Origin: Leucobacter coleopterorum
GTDB taxonomy: Bacteria; Actinomycetota; Actinomycetes; Actinomycetales; Microbacteriaceae
Reading direction: 5' to 3'
Assembly (NCBI RefSeq): GCF_011382985.1
Contig: NZ_CP049933.1
Span: 2,914,001-2,978,000, forward strand
Length of the DNA: 64,000 nt
Of the stretch, positions 11,994 to 20,798 are shown one piece after another; within the stretch, counting starts at the first letter, position 1, and the number at the start of each line of letters is the position of its first letter. The position numbers and the translations under genes are program-made. Below the pieces are notes generated by a model, which saw only the letters and a list, made by a program, of their open reading frames with translations, was not told where the DNA came from and searched no databases.

Positions 11994-12944
11994 ATGGGCA
12001 TTACACAAGACCTACGGGATCGCGGCGGGGTCACGCTAACTGCACATATTGCCGCGCTCGGTTACTCGCCCAACGCGATTAGGAAGGCTGTGGACCTTGG
12101 CTTGGTCGTTCGTCCAAGAAAACGGTGGCTCGCTCTCACCGATGCAGATCCGGCCCTGGTCTTTGCCGCTCAACACGGCGTGATTTTGTCGTGCATCACT
12201 CAGGCAAAGAGGTTGGGACTCTGGGTACTAAATCACAATGAGGCTCACTTTGCGGCTAGATCACGCGGACGCAGGCTACAGGTTCACTCCGGCATTGTTC
12301 ACTGGCAACTCCCCCTGATCATTCGGGCACCAGAAACACTGGTCGATCCAATCGAAAACGTGCTTCACTGCGTCGCTCACTGTCAACCACACGACGTAGC
12401 ACTTGCCATCTGGGATTCAGCGCTAAATAAGGGCCTCACGGACTACGCGTCTCTGGACTCACTTCCGCTTAGATCTCGCGCAAGACAACTGCTCGAAGAA
12501 ACCACACCCTTCGCCGATTCAGGGTTAGAAACTTTCTTTCGGACCCGCTTGAGTTGGTTACAGATCTCAATTCGATTCCAGACATGGATCCACGGGCACC
12601 GCGTCGACTTCCTTATCGGCGACAGGCTTGTGGTTCAGATTGATGACAAGCAGCACTCTGGAACGCAGCGCACCGAGGACATGCAGCACGATGCAGACCT
12701 CACACGAAGCGGCCACCACGTGATCAGAGTAAACTACGAACTTGTTACGCATCGCTGGCACGTCGTGCAGCAGATGATCCTCGAGGCGATCTCACGCGGA
12801 CTACATCTGGTTCGTTGGACTGCGGGCGAGCGGGTGCAGGATCAGCCCGACGCCATTTGTGACTCCAAACCACCGCGTCTCAGGTCTCGTCACGAGCACA
12901 ATCACCAACAGGACACCGAAAAACCACTGGGACACCTCTTTTGA
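11994..12944 (+). CDS. Solitary AbiEi-like protein with C-terminal DUF559/VSR-type nuclease-like domain
   Basis: 316 residues from an ATG at 11994 (MGITQDLRDRGG). The N-terminal 80 residues form the winged-helix region of type IV antitoxins (AbiEi). The C-terminus has a PD-(D/E)XK-like pattern: Glu near residue 177, RVDFLIGDRLVVQID near 203-217 and the end VIRVNYELV. In DUF559 proteins the second motif is usually E-x-D; here it is Q-x-D, so catalysis is doubtful. No AbiEii toxin gene is adjacent. It interrupts the nusG-rplK junction on the opposite strand, and its stop codon lies inside the downstream repeat copy. The codons after residue 270 resemble no family I know. Confidence 0.75.
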   Translation: MGITQDLRDRGGVTLTAHIAALGYSPNAIRKAVDLGLVVRPRKRWLALTDADPALVFAAQHGVILSCITQAKRLGLWVLNHNEAHFAARSRGRRLQVHSGIVHWQLPLIIRAPETLVDPIENVLHCVAHCQPHDVALAIWDSALNKGLTDYASLDSLPLRSRARQLLEETTPFADSGLETFFRTRLSWLQISIRFQTWIHGHRVDFLIGDRLVVQIDDKQHSGTQRTEDMQHDADLTRSGHHVIRVNYELVTHRWHVVQQMILEAISRGLHLVRWTAGERVQDQPDAICDSKPPRLRSRHEHNHQQDTEKPLGHLF

Positions 12945-12990
12945 GCCCAGAAGCGGTGTCATACGCGGAATCGGTGCCGAACTGGCGGAT
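12932..12990. repeat. Downstream copy of the direct repeat bracketing the AbiEi/DUF559 gene
   Basis: ACACCTCTTT at 12932-12941 and TCGGTGCCGAAC at 12971-12982, spaced as in the copy at 11832-11889. The last codons and the stop of the AbiEi-like gene (12944) fall inside it. Confidence 0.6.
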
Positions 12991-13051
12991 AGTGACCTCC
13001 GGTTCCCGGAGCTGAGACCAAGACCCCAACGTTTAAGAATCACCCAAACGC

Positions 13052-13079
13052 AAAAAGCCCCGCCGAAGCGGGGCCTTTT
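13052..13079 (-). terminator. Rho-independent terminator after nusG
   Basis: Read on the minus strand: GGCCCCGC-TTCG-GCGGGGC followed by TTTTTG. It lies 10 bp past the nusG stop, so secE-nusG is closed off from rplKA. Confidence 0.9.
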
Positions 13080-13089
13080 GCAAAAACTA

Positions 13090-13911
13090 CTAGATCATCT
13101 TGGCGACCTGGTCGAAGCTGAGTTCGACCGGGGTCTCGCGCTCGAAGAGCGACACCAGAACCGTGAGCTTGCCAGCCGCGGGGTTGATCTCGCTGATCGT
13201 GCCGGGCAGACCCTCGAAGGAGCCGGACTTGATGGTGATGGTTTCGCCGATCTCGAAGTCGATCTCGACATTGCCGGCAGCAGCGGCAGTGGCAGCCGCA
13301 TTACCTTTGGCGGTCGCTGCAGGCTCAAGCTCGACGGTGCTCTTCAGCATTTCGAAGGCCTCATTAATGCGAAGCGGCACGGGATTGTGAGCATTACCAA
13401 CGAAGCCAGTCACGCCGGGAGTGTGACGCACAACAGACCACGTGCTCTCGGTGAGGTTCATACGAACGAGCACGTAGCCGGGGATCCGCACGCGGGTCAC
13501 CATCTTGCGCTGGCCGTTCTTGACCTCCATGACGTCTTCCATGGGAACCTGGATTTCATAGATGTCGTCTACAGCACCCATGGTCTCGCGTCGGTTCCAA
13601 AGGTTGGACTTCACCTTACGCTCGTAACCAGCGTAAGTGTGGATCACAAACCACTTGCCAGGACGGCGACGCAGGTCCTTCTTGAACGCCTTATAGGGGT
13701 CCTCCGCGGAGGCAGCTTCTGCATCCATCTCAGCCTCATCTTCGGCTTCCTCGTCAACAATCGCGTTGGCCGCAGCTTCAGCCTCTTCGGCGTTATCGAT
13801 ATCGAGGGCGTCTTCGACAGCAGCATCGGCAACGGGATCGGTGCCGTGTGCCAGTGCATCAAGCGCGGCGTCGAGGTCAGCCTCGGGATTCATGCTGTTA
13901 TCGCTCGTCAT
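13090..13911 (-). CDS. nusG: Transcription termination/antitermination protein NusG
   Basis: 273 residues. The NGN domain (about 85-185) contains WFVIHTYAGYERKVK and VPMEDVMEV; the C-terminal KOW domain contains GSFEGLPGTISEINPAAGKL. NusG binds RNA polymerase and links it to Rho or ribosomes. The N-terminal 75 residues are an acidic Ala/Glu/Asp extension absent from E. coli NusG but common in actinobacteria, and an Ala/Thr-rich linker (AATAAAA) separates NGN from KOW. It follows secE by 80 bp. Confidence 0.97.
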   Translation of the reverse strand: MTSDNSMNPEADLDAALDALAHGTDPVADAAVEDALDIDNAEEAEAAANAIVDEEAEDEAEMDAEAASAEDPYKAFKKDLRRRPGKWFVIHTYAGYERKVKSNLWNRRETMGAVDDIYEIQVPMEDVMEVKNGQRKMVTRVRIPGYVLVRMNLTESTWSVVRHTPGVTGFVGNAHNPVPLRINEAFEMLKSTVELEPAATAKGNAAATAAAAGNVEIDFEIGETITIKSGSFEGLPGTISEINPAAGKLTVLVSLFERETPVELSFDQVAKMI

Positions 13912-13991
13912 CTGATTTTCTTGCCTTTGCTTTGCTTAAGATTCGAAACTCGTGAAATTCGGGATCCGAGCTGTTCAGACCCGGGGAACAT

Positions 13992-14267
13992 CTAACCGAG
14001 TGGCGACCCGAAGAGGAACAGTGTGAACCAACCGAAGGCCTGATCCAACACCCAAACAAGCGCCATCATGACAACAACGAATGCGAGCACAACGAGTGTG
14101 TAGTTGATGAGCTCTTTGCGGGTCGGAGTAACGACCTTCTTCAGCTCAGCAATAACCTGCTGAATGAACAGGATGATGCGTCCAAACCAGCTCCGCTTTG
14201 CGGCACTGTCCGCTTTGGCGCGCTCGACAAGCCCGCCGCCGCTCTCGTCGACCTCGCTGCTGCTCAC
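13992..14267 (-). CDS. secE: Preprotein translocase subunit SecE
   Basis: 91 residues. The conserved amphipathic segment WFGRIILFIQQVIAELKKV is followed by TPTRKEL and one transmembrane helix (about 55-78), the single-helix form usual in Gram-positive bacteria. SecE clamps SecY in the plasma membrane. The order tRNA-Trp, secE, nusG is standard for actinobacteria. Confidence 0.97.
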   Translation of the reverse strand: MSSSEVDESGGGLVERAKADSAAKRSWFGRIILFIQQVIAELKKVVTPTRKELINYTLVVLAFVVVMMALVWVLDQAFGWFTLFLFGSPLG

Positions 14268-14319
14268 TAGATTGTCCTTTCACATTGTCCCGGATGGCGC
14301 TGAACACACCATCCGGGAG

Positions 14320-14395
14320 TGGCAGGGCGGACAGGACTCGAACCTGCAACCTGCGGTTTTGGAGACCGCTGCTCTACCAATTGAGCCACCGCCCT
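14320..14395 (-). tRNA. tRNA-Trp (anticodon CCA)
   Basis: 76 nt on the minus strand. The acceptor AGGGCGG pairs with CCGCCCT, with G as discriminator and an encoded 3' CCA. The D arm contains GGCTCAATTGGTAGAGC, the anticodon loop reads CTCCAAA with anticodon CCA, and the T arm contains GGTTCGAGTCC. It lies 52 bp upstream of secE. Confidence 0.97.
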
Positions 14396-14573
14396 TCAGA
14401 ACTTGACCCCTGAATCTCCGTAGCCTTTAGGCACAGGAAATTCTGGCAGAAGTCAACTACCTCGCAATACTCTACGTGATCCTCGTCGGCTTGTCTAACC
14501 CGGTCACCGCTCGCAACAAACTTTCAGCGCCCCCAAATCCCGCCACAACCCTGTTGTGCCGTAGGCTTGAGGG

Positions 14574-15776
14574 GTGAGCAACATTTCCCGTCTTTCGAAG
14601 AAGATCGCAGCTATCGCCGAGTCCGCAACACTCAAGGTTGACGCCAAAGCGAAAGCCCTCCAGGCAGAGGGGCGCCCCGTCATTAGCTACGCTGCCGGCG
14701 AACCAGATTTCGCCACTCCAGCACACATCGTTGACGCGGCTCGCAGGGCGCTCGACGAACCCAAGAACTTTCGCTACACAGCGGCAGCCGGGCTACCCGA
14801 GCTCAAGAAGGCGGTCGCCGAAAAGACCGCTCGCGATTCTGGCTGGGCCATTGATCCCTCGCAGGTGATCGTGACCAACGGTGGTAAGCAGGCGGTTTAC
14901 GAGGCATTCCAGTCGCTGCTTGATCCGGGTGACGAGGTTCTCCTCCCCGCCCCTTACTGGACCACCTACCCCGAGGCAGTCCAGCTCGCAGACGGCGTCG
15001 CCGTTGAAGTGTTCGCCGGCGCGGATCAGGGCTACAAGGTAACTGTGGAGCAGCTCGAGGCGGCCCGCACCGAGCGCACCAAAGTACTACTCTTTGTCTC
15101 CCCCTCTAACCCAACCGGCGCCGTGTACTCGGCAGAGGAGACCCGCGCCATCGGCGAGTGGGCTGTCGAAAAGGGCCTGTGGGTTGTTGCTGACGAGATC
15201 TATCAGAACCTCACTTACGACGGCGTGCGCGCTGTCTCGATCGTTGAGGCAGCGCCCGCGATTCAGGATCGTGCGGTGCTTGTCAACGGTGTCGCCAAGA
15301 CCTATGCGATGACCGGCTGGCGTCTCGGCTGGATGGTCGGCCCCGCCGACATCATCAAGGGTGCGTCGAACCTGCAGTCACACCTCACCTCAAACATCAA
15401 CAACATTGCGCAGCGCGCCGCAATTGAGGCACTCACGGGTCCGCAGCAGCCCATCGAAGACATGCGCCTCGCCTTCGATCGCCGCCGCAAGGTGATCATC
15501 GAAGAACTCAACAAGGTCGAGGGCTTCAACTGTCCCACCCCAGAGGGCGCGTTCTACGCCTACGTTGACGTAACCGAAGCGCTCGGCAAGACTTACGGCG
15601 GGGTCACCCCAACGACCTCGCTTGAACTCGCAGACCTGATCCTCTCCGAGGCGGAGGTTGCAGCGGTTCCCGGTGAGGCGTTCGGCCCGAGCGGTTACCT
15701 GCGCTTTAGCTATGCGCTCGGCGATGAGGCGCTACTTGAGGGCATCAAGCGCATCCAGAAGCTACTCGGGGCTTAG
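14574..15776 (+). CDS. Class I PLP-dependent aminotransferase (aspartate aminotransferase type)
   Basis: 400 residues from a GTG ([20 protein letters not shown]). Subgroup Ib features are visible: [11 protein letters not shown] near the N-terminus, [11 protein letters not shown], the DEIYQNL segment, [16 protein letters not shown] carrying the PLP-binding Lys, and FSYALGD near the end with the carboxylate-binding Arg in YLRFS. It transfers the amino group of aspartate (and possibly related acids) to 2-oxoglutarate in the cytosol. No clear SD precedes the GTG. A very long hairpin follows the stop codon. Confidence 0.93.
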   Translation: MSNISRLSKKIAAIAESATLKVDAKAKALQAEGRPVISYAAGEPDFATPAHIVDAARRALDEPKNFRYTAAAGLPELKKAVAEKTARDSGWAIDPSQVIVTNGGKQAVYEAFQSLLDPGDEVLLPAPYWTTYPEAVQLADGVAVEVFAGADQGYKVTVEQLEAARTERTKVLLFVSPSNPTGAVYSAEETRAIGEWAVEKGLWVVADEIYQNLTYDGVRAVSIVEAAPAIQDRAVLVNGVAKTYAMTGWRLGWMVGPADIIKGASNLQSHLTSNINNIAQRAAIEALTGPQQPIEDMRLAFDRRRKVIIEELNKVEGFNCPTPEGAFYAYVDVTEALGKTYGGVTPTTSLELADLILSEAEVAAVPGEAFGPSGYLRFSYALGDEALLEGIKRIQKLLGA

Positions 15777-15803
15777 GCAGCGCCACCCTCTGCAGAGCTG
15801 CAT

Positions 15804-15868
15804 CCCTGTCCGGGTCGCTTGGGCACAGTCTTACGCATAAACACTGTGCCCAAGTGACCCGGACAGGG
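15804..15868. repeat. Long hairpin after the aminotransferase gene (26-nt arms)
   Basis: Arms 15804-15829 and 15843-15868 are complementary over 26 nt with one G:T-type mismatch; the loop is 13 nt. There is no T-run on either side. It starts 28 bp after the stop codon and could act as a terminator or 3' mRNA stabiliser. Confidence 0.8.
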
Positions 15869-15921
15869 TGTACAACATAAATTCAGGACAGCTGGGAATA
15901 GATTCAGCCAGGTCGCGTTGA

Positions 15922-15945
15922 ATCTATATGCACACGCATATAGAT
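15922..15945. promoter_or_regulatory. Perfect palindrome, probable MarR operator of the flavin monooxygenase operon
   Basis: ATCTATATG, a 6-nt spacer, then CATATAGAT: perfect 9-bp arms just upstream of the ribosome binding site of the 15956 gene. The AT-rich 9-6-9 form suits a winged-helix dimer, and the second gene of the operon encodes a MarR protein. Confidence 0.6.
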
Positions 15946-15955
15946 GAGGGGCATT

Positions 15956-17146
15956 ATGGAATTCGGAATCTTCTCCGTCAGCGACATCACCCGCGATCCG
16001 GTCAGCAGTGAAACACCAAGCGAAGCGGAACGCATCAAAGCCACCGTGCAGATCGCACGCAAAGCCGAAGAGGTCGGCCTCGACGTGTTCGCAGTCGGTG
16101 AGCACCACAACCCACCTTTCTTCTCTTCAACACCAACGACCCTGCTCGCTTACATCGCGGCGCAGACGAGCACGCTGAAACTCTCAACGAGCACCACACT
16201 GATCACCACAAACGACCCGGTCAGGATCGCCGAAGAGTATGCAATGCTGCAGCACCTGGCAGACGGGCGTATGGACCTAATGCTCGGCCGCGGCAACACC
16301 GCCCCGGTCTACCCCTGGTTCGGCAAAGACATTCGGAGCGCGCTGCCGCTCGCCCTCGAAAACTACAACCTGCTGCACCGGCTGTGGCGCGAAGACGTGA
16401 TCGACTGGGAGGGCAACTTCCGCACGCCGCTGCAGGGCTTCACAAGCACACCTCGCCCACTCGATGACGTACCCCCGTTCGTGTGGCACGGTTCGATCCG
16501 CACCCCCGAAATTGCCGAGCAGGCCGCCTTTTACGGCGACGGGTTCTTTGCCAACCACCTCTTTGCACCCTCCGAGCACTTCCTGCGACTCGTGCGTTTC
16601 TACCGCGAGCGCTACGAGTTTCACGGGCACGGCACGCAGAAACAGGCGATCGTCGGACTTGGCGGGCAGGCGTTCATTGCGAAGAAGTCGCAGGACGCGA
16701 CGGAGCAATTCCGGCCCTACTTCAATGAAGCACCCGTCTACGGTCACGGCCCGCGGCTCGAGGACTTCACACAGCAGACCCCGCTCAGCGTCGGCAGCCC
16801 GCAAGAGGTGATCGACAAGACTCTGAGCTTCCGCGAGACGTTCGGTGACTACCAGCGCCAGATGTTTTTGATCGACCATGCCGGCTTGCCACTGAAGATC
16901 GTGCTCGAGCAGCTGGACCTGCTGGGCGAAGAGGTGGTGCCCGTGCTGCGCCGCGAGCTTGAGGCAGTTCGGGATCCCGAAACGCCCGACACCCCGTCGC
17001 ACGAGGCGAGGGTGCGCGCCAAGTACGGTGACGCTGCCCCGCGCCAGCCGCGACCAAACGCGAACCGCGGTGACAACGTGACCGGTGGATCGCCCTACCA
17101 GGATTCGCCGGCCAAGGCGGGCGCCGCCTTTGGCCTCGGCGAGTAA
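15956..17146 (+). CDS. LLM-class flavin-dependent oxidoreductase, CE1758 family
   Basis: 396 residues with a TIM-barrel luciferase-like fold: MEFGIFSVSDITRDP at the N-terminus, VGEHHNPPFFSS, LSTSTTLITTNDP and GRGNTAPVYPW. These match the CE1758-type FMN-dependent monooxygenases, which travel with a CE1759-type FMN reductase, as here. An ATG 12 bp upstream (15944) is less likely because it lies in the palindrome, while GAGGGG fits the 15956 ATG. The substrate is unknown. A MarR gene follows after 10 bp. Confidence 0.88.
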   Translation: MEFGIFSVSDITRDPVSSETPSEAERIKATVQIARKAEEVGLDVFAVGEHHNPPFFSSTPTTLLAYIAAQTSTLKLSTSTTLITTNDPVRIAEEYAMLQHLADGRMDLMLGRGNTAPVYPWFGKDIRSALPLALENYNLLHRLWREDVIDWEGNFRTPLQGFTSTPRPLDDVPPFVWHGSIRTPEIAEQAAFYGDGFFANHLFAPSEHFLRLVRFYRERYEFHGHGTQKQAIVGLGGQAFIAKKSQDATEQFRPYFNEAPVYGHGPRLEDFTQQTPLSVGSPQEVIDKTLSFRETFGDYQRQMFLIDHAGLPLKIVLEQLDLLGEEVVPVLRRELEAVRDPETPDTPSHEARVRAKYGDAAPRQPRPNANRGDNVTGGSPYQDSPAKAGAAFGLGE

Positions 17147-17156
17147 GCTGCCGACC

Positions 17157-17600
17157 ATGGGAAACAGCACTCGCATCGACGTTCGCCTCGCTAACGAAGC
17201 GTGGGAGGCGTTAATGACGGCGCACGCCACGCTCATGGGGCGCTACGCCTCCGAGGACATCTGGAGCGAGGCCACGGTGTCAGAGTACGACGTGCTGTAC
17301 ACCCTCGCGAAGGGTGATGGGCCGATGCGGATCAGCGAGATCCAGCAGGGGGTGCTACTCAGCCAGCCCGCACTCTCGCGGGCCGTGGATCGGCTCGTCA
17401 CTCGTGGTTTGCTGTCCCGCTGCCCCGATGCGACCGACGGGCGGGCCGTGCAGGTCGCACTCACCGAGGATGGCCGTCGCGTGCAGCGCGAGGTCGGGCG
17501 GGCCCACGCGAAGAGTGTGGCCCGCGATGTGGGCGGCGCACTCACCCCCGACGAGATGCGCGATCTACAGAGACTGTGCGAGAAGCTCATCGCTCAGTAG
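17157..17600 (+). CDS. MarR-family transcriptional regulator
   Basis: 147 residues. The winged helix-turn-helix covers about 55-110 (SEIQQGVLLSQPALSRAVDRLVTRGLL, then the wing DATDGRAVQVALTEDG). It is the second gene of the flavin monooxygenase operon and most likely represses it through the palindrome at 15922-15945. The start ATG at 17157 lies 10 bp after the upstream stop. Confidence 0.9.
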   Translation: MGNSTRIDVRLANEAWEALMTAHATLMGRYASEDIWSEATVSEYDVLYTLAKGDGPMRISEIQQGVLLSQPALSRAVDRLVTRGLLSRCPDATDGRAVQVALTEDGRRVQREVGRAHAKSVARDVGGALTPDEMRDLQRLCEKLIAQ

Positions 17601-17635
17601 GCTTCGGCGGTTGAGTGGGCAAGGCGAAACCCCCG

Positions 17636-17705
17636 GTCATTCTGCGCGAGGAACGAGTCGCAGAGTGACCGTGACCATAAATAGCTCACGCTCGCGCAGA
17701 ATGAC
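17636..17705. repeat. Inverted repeat between MarR and FMN reductase genes
   Basis: Perfect 15-nt arms (17636-17650 and 17691-17705; core ATTCTGCGCGAG) are separated by 40 nt that hold a smaller CGTGA/TCACG repeat. It lies after the MarR stop and before the FMN reductase SD, so termination, attenuation or regulator binding are all possible. Confidence 0.65.
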
Positions 17706-17729
17706 ACTAAACGTTGAAAGGACCACAAA

Positions 17730-18392
17730 ATGACCACAACGAAAACACTCGCCGTGGTGACCGCAGGCACGAGCGATCCATCCACCACGACCATGCTCGC
17801 GAATCGCGCGGCCGCTCGTGTGACCGCACTCGCGGCCGATCAGGGCGTCGAAGTTCTGACCCGCGTGATAGACCTGCGCGCACTCGCAAACGACATAACT
17901 GCCGCCCTCGTAGCACAGCACGTCTCTCCCGATCTGCAGAGAGCCATTGATGTGCTCCGCGACGCGGACGCCGTTATCGCGTCGACCCCTGTCTACAAGG
18001 CAGGCGCGAGCGGGCTGTTCACCTCGTTCTTTCAGGTGCTCGACAACGACCTGCTGATTGGCACTCCCGTGCTGCTCGCGGCGACCGCGGGCAGCGATCG
18101 TCACGCCCTCGTGATTGACGACCAACTGCGTGGACTCTTCGCCTATCTGCGCACGATCACCGTGCCGACCTCGCTGTTCGCGTCACCCGACGACTGGAAC
18201 GGGAACGGCCTCAGCGCCCGCGTGGATCGCACGGCGACCGAACTGGTGGCGCTGCTCGTGGCGGGTTTTCGCTCCGTCGTTCGAGGCGATGCATGGGAGG
18301 CGTATCAGCACTCCTACGGCAGCGCGGGCGGCACGGAGCTCGGCATCGACCTCGACAGCGAGCTGATGCGCATGGCGACCGGGGGTCGTTAG
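17730..18392 (+). CDS. NADPH-dependent FMN reductase, CE1759 family
   Basis: 220 residues with a flavodoxin-like fold: LAVVTAGTSDPSTTTMLANR at the N-terminus, then DAVIASTPVYKAGASGLFTSFFQVLD, the flavin-binding region of the MsuE/SsuE group. It supplies reduced FMN to the monooxygenase encoded at 15956. The SD GAAAGGA stands 7 bp before the ATG. A hairpin separates it from the MarR gene, so it may have its own promoter. Confidence 0.88.
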   Translation: MTTTKTLAVVTAGTSDPSTTTMLANRAAARVTALAADQGVEVLTRVIDLRALANDITAALVAQHVSPDLQRAIDVLRDADAVIASTPVYKAGASGLFTSFFQVLDNDLLIGTPVLLAATAGSDRHALVIDDQLRGLFAYLRTITVPTSLFASPDDWNGNGLSARVDRTATELVALLVAGFRSVVRGDAWEAYQHSYGSAGGTELGIDLDSELMRMATGGR

Positions 18393-18418
18393 TAATGGAT
18401 TACCGGTAACCTGCAGCT

Positions 18419-18781
18419 ATGACCGGTTCTCCTTCTTCTACGCCTTCACCTGACCATAAAAAGAACCCACTCGCATGGAGCGAGGAGCAGACGAGGCAAC
18501 TTGAATCTGAGCGGTTTAGGTGGCGGTTTCCTAAACTCGCCGTGTTGGCTCTGCTCGCGGGGATCATCGCCCTCGTAGTTCCGTTGGTCGGGCTACTAGG
18601 GATCGTCCTCGGCGTCATCTCTCTTGTCATGATGTCGGCGACTGCGAAACAAGGGTCACAACCCACTCCAGGGCTCAATGCCATGGCAATCATCGGTATA
18701 TGTCTCGGGGCATTTCCGCTTTGGGTCTGGGTCTGGGTGACTCTGGTCTTCGACGGCTTCAGCTACTCGTTTTGGAACTAG
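18419..18781 (+). CDS. Small DUF4190-type membrane protein
   Basis: 120 residues. A Pro/Ser-rich cytoplasmic N-terminus is followed by two hydrophobic hairpins: AVLALLAGIIALVVPLVG to GIVLGVISLVMM, and AMAIIGICLGAFPLWVWVWV. The repeated Gly-rich helices fit DUF4190. Function unknown. It starts 27 bp after the FMN reductase gene and precedes an ECF sigma gene by 45 bp; a functional link is not shown. Confidence 0.7.
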   Translation: MTGSPSSTPSPDHKKNPLAWSEEQTRQLESERFRWRFPKLAVLALLAGIIALVVPLVGLLGIVLGVISLVMMSATAKQGSQPTPGLNAMAIIGICLGAFPLWVWVWVTLVFDGFSYSFWN

Positions 18782-18826
18782 CCTGACGAATAATGAACTT
18801 TTCCGACGCCGCGAGGAATACCTAGT

Positions 18827-19420
18827 GTGAGCACAGACAGCAGCGTCATTACACGGTCCTTGCAGGAGCCCTCGGCCTTCGGCGAGATTTTTCATCGCCA
18901 TGCCCCGAGGCTCTATCGGTACGTTTCGCGACGCGCCGGGCCGAGCGTCGCCGACGACGTCATCAGCGAGACATTTATGGTGGCGTTCGAACGGCGGGCC
19001 TCTTTCGATCTCAGCCGCGACGACGCAACACCCTGGCTGTTCGGGATCGCCACCAACCTGATGCACAGGCACCGCGTGGCCGAGGCGCGAACACTGCGCA
19101 TGCTGGAGGAATCAGCGGGTGACACTGACGCTGACGCTGAGGACTCAAGCGAGCGCGGCGATCCTGCCCTCATCTTGGCGGAGCGAGAGGAGTTTCGAGA
19201 AACGGCTCGAAACATTCGACTGCTTTCGGTCAAAGATCGCGACACACTGCTGCTGTACGCGTGGGAGGGACTCTCCTACGACGAGATCGCACTGGCACTT
19301 GAGGTGCCGGTGGGCACGGTCCGCTCACGACTCAATAGAGCGAGGCGCGCACTGCGCGTTACGCCCGCACCTGAGGAGGGATCACATGAACGACTTCAGT
19401 ACACTCAAAACCTTGCGTAG
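18827..19420 (+). CDS. ECF-family RNA polymerase sigma factor
   Basis: 197 residues from a GTG. Region 2 spans about 15-80 (FGEIFHRHAPRLYRYVSRRAG, then DDVISETFMVAFERR), with an acidic linker around 95-115. Region 4 at about 135-180 contains YDEIALALEVPVGTVRSRLNRAR. It directs polymerase to promoters not identified here. Its last 35 bp overlap the start of the next gene, a membrane protein often paired with such sigma factors. Confidence 0.9.
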   Translation: MSTDSSVITRSLQEPSAFGEIFHRHAPRLYRYVSRRAGPSVADDVISETFMVAFERRASFDLSRDDATPWLFGIATNLMHRHRVAEARTLRMLEESAGDTDADAEDSSERGDPALILAEREEFRETARNIRLLSVKDRDTLLLYAWEGLSYDEIALALEVPVGTVRSRLNRARRALRVTPAPEEGSHERLQYTQNLA

Positions 19421-20434
19421 CGAGGTACCCACCCCCGGCCCGGATGACCTGGCACCAGCGTTTGCGCGGCTCGAGCAGGCTATGGCGGCTGAGGTAGTTG
19501 GCAGTGCGGCTGCTGGTTCGGGATCGCGCAGCGCCAAGCCGCGTCGTAGGCCTTGGAAGCGGCGGCTTGCGTGGATCGCGGGATCGTCGGTCGGGGCTGT
19601 CGCGCTTGCTTTCGGGGTGGGGCCTGCCGCCACCGCCTTTACGAACTATCAGACCAACGTAAGGCTGCACGAGATCGCTGGAGTTACCGTTGAGTTCAAC
19701 GAGGTTATGCCGGGTCCGGGGCAGTATTTATTGTCCACAGTACGATCTGACTCGCGCAACTGCATGTCTGACGATGGGAGTGGAGATGTAACCTTTGATT
19801 GCCCACAAAACATCGAGCAGTCCGACGTGTATGTGCCGCATGACCTCGGCGCGGAGTGGGTATTGGTGGCTGAGTCGGGATTCATGAACACTGAAGGCGC
19901 TGGCGGCCCAGAACGAATCACCGCTCGTAACGGAGACTTCCACGGAGCTGTGAGCGATGATCCCAATCGCCCGGAAGCGCCCGGTGAGATAATCGCCGAG
20001 ATTCCCTCGGAAGGTGGGGAGGCTGCCCTGCGATGGATCGATGAGCAGTATTATGGTGGCTCGAACTCCCGGATGAAGACAACTTCTTCCGTATTCAAGG
20101 ACTGCTGTCGACAGGAATCCTGCCTGCGAAACAGCGCGCGTCGCTCATCGAGGCCATGGCGATGATTCCCGGTGTGACCGGCACACCCAACGTCGCGAAT
20201 CTTGATGGAGTCAAAGGAACGGCGTTCGGCAGATCAGAGCCAAACCGCGCTGGTGAGTACAACGAGATTATTATCGATCCCACGACGGGTCTGGTGATCG
20301 GCGGGCGAACGCTCGCGGGAGAGGGCTACAAAGGAGTAAAAGCGGGTGACCCAGTATTCACATACGCGGTAACCACTCGCGTGGTCGATGCAGCACCAAG
20401 TGATGCGGTCTTGAGTCCAATTACGAATCACTGA
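19386..20434 (+). CDS. CU044_5270-type membrane protein paired with the ECF sigma factor (one frameshift in this sequence)
   Basis: The ATG at 19386 follows an SD (GAGGAGG) inside the sigma gene. A cytoplasmic N-terminus of about 55 residues is followed by one transmembrane helix (RLAWIAGSSVGAVALAFGVG) and a long extracytoplasmic domain. The frame breaks near 20062; adding one G in GGTGGCTC joins it to the frame reading PDEDNFFRIQGLLSTG and ending SPITNH at 20434. Proteins with this layout often lie next to sigma-70-like genes and may act as anti-sigma factors or sensors, which is inference. Confidence 0.75.
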
Positions 20435-20473
20435 AATGCTCTGACCCCGTCTTCCCGGCCCCACAACCGTCTC

Positions 20474-20526
20474 CGGTGTGCAGTTTTCTAACGTATGTTC
20501 GTCATGCGGCAGAAAGCTGCACACCG
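20474..20526. repeat. Hairpin after the sigma-factor operon
   Basis: 16-nt arms CGGTGTGCAGTTTTCT and AGAAAGCTGCACACCG with one wobble pair and a 21-nt loop, 40 bp past the stop codon at 20434. The surrounding gap 20435-20798 holds only this and a weak minus-strand remnant. Confidence 0.65.
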
Positions 20527-20688
20527 AAGGTGTACTCGCACTGTACCGAGGGCCGCTGTAGAGCGCACCCCCGAGTAGGTCGACGAGGCCACGTTGCACG
20601 GTAGGTCAATCGCCTCGATGACGGCCTCGGTGAGGTCGGTGTTGAGCATCCCGAGCAGAACCAGGCACACGGTCAGCGCACCCAGCAT
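20488..20688 (-). pseudogene. Possible remnant of a membrane protein gene downstream of marR
   Basis: The minus frame reads one clear hydrophobic helix (GALTVCLVLLGML) followed by NTDLTEAVIEAIDLP. It then continues through the hairpin with no recognisable fold. Upstream in the same frame is a Pro-rich stretch and an AAGGAG, but no good start codon. It could be the stump of a transporter once regulated by the adjacent MarR gene. Weak evidence. Confidence 0.25.
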
Positions 20689-20798
20689 CCTGAAGAGCAG
20701 GGGTCGCCGCAGTGGTCGGTCTGGGTTCGGTGGTGGTGCTCGTGATGACTCCTTGGTCGTAGTGTGTACGCGTGTGGTTCGGGATCAGCGTGGCGCTG

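Noticed and set aside
14424-14456. Promoter for tRNA-Trp with TTGACT
   Set aside because: The best -10-like TAAAGG is 21 bp away, too far for a standard sigma-70 promoter.
16277-17236. Minus-strand ORF of 319 aa opposite the flavin monooxygenase
   Set aside because: Long antisense ORF from high GC; no start signal or domain, and the plus strand is a clear enzyme gene.
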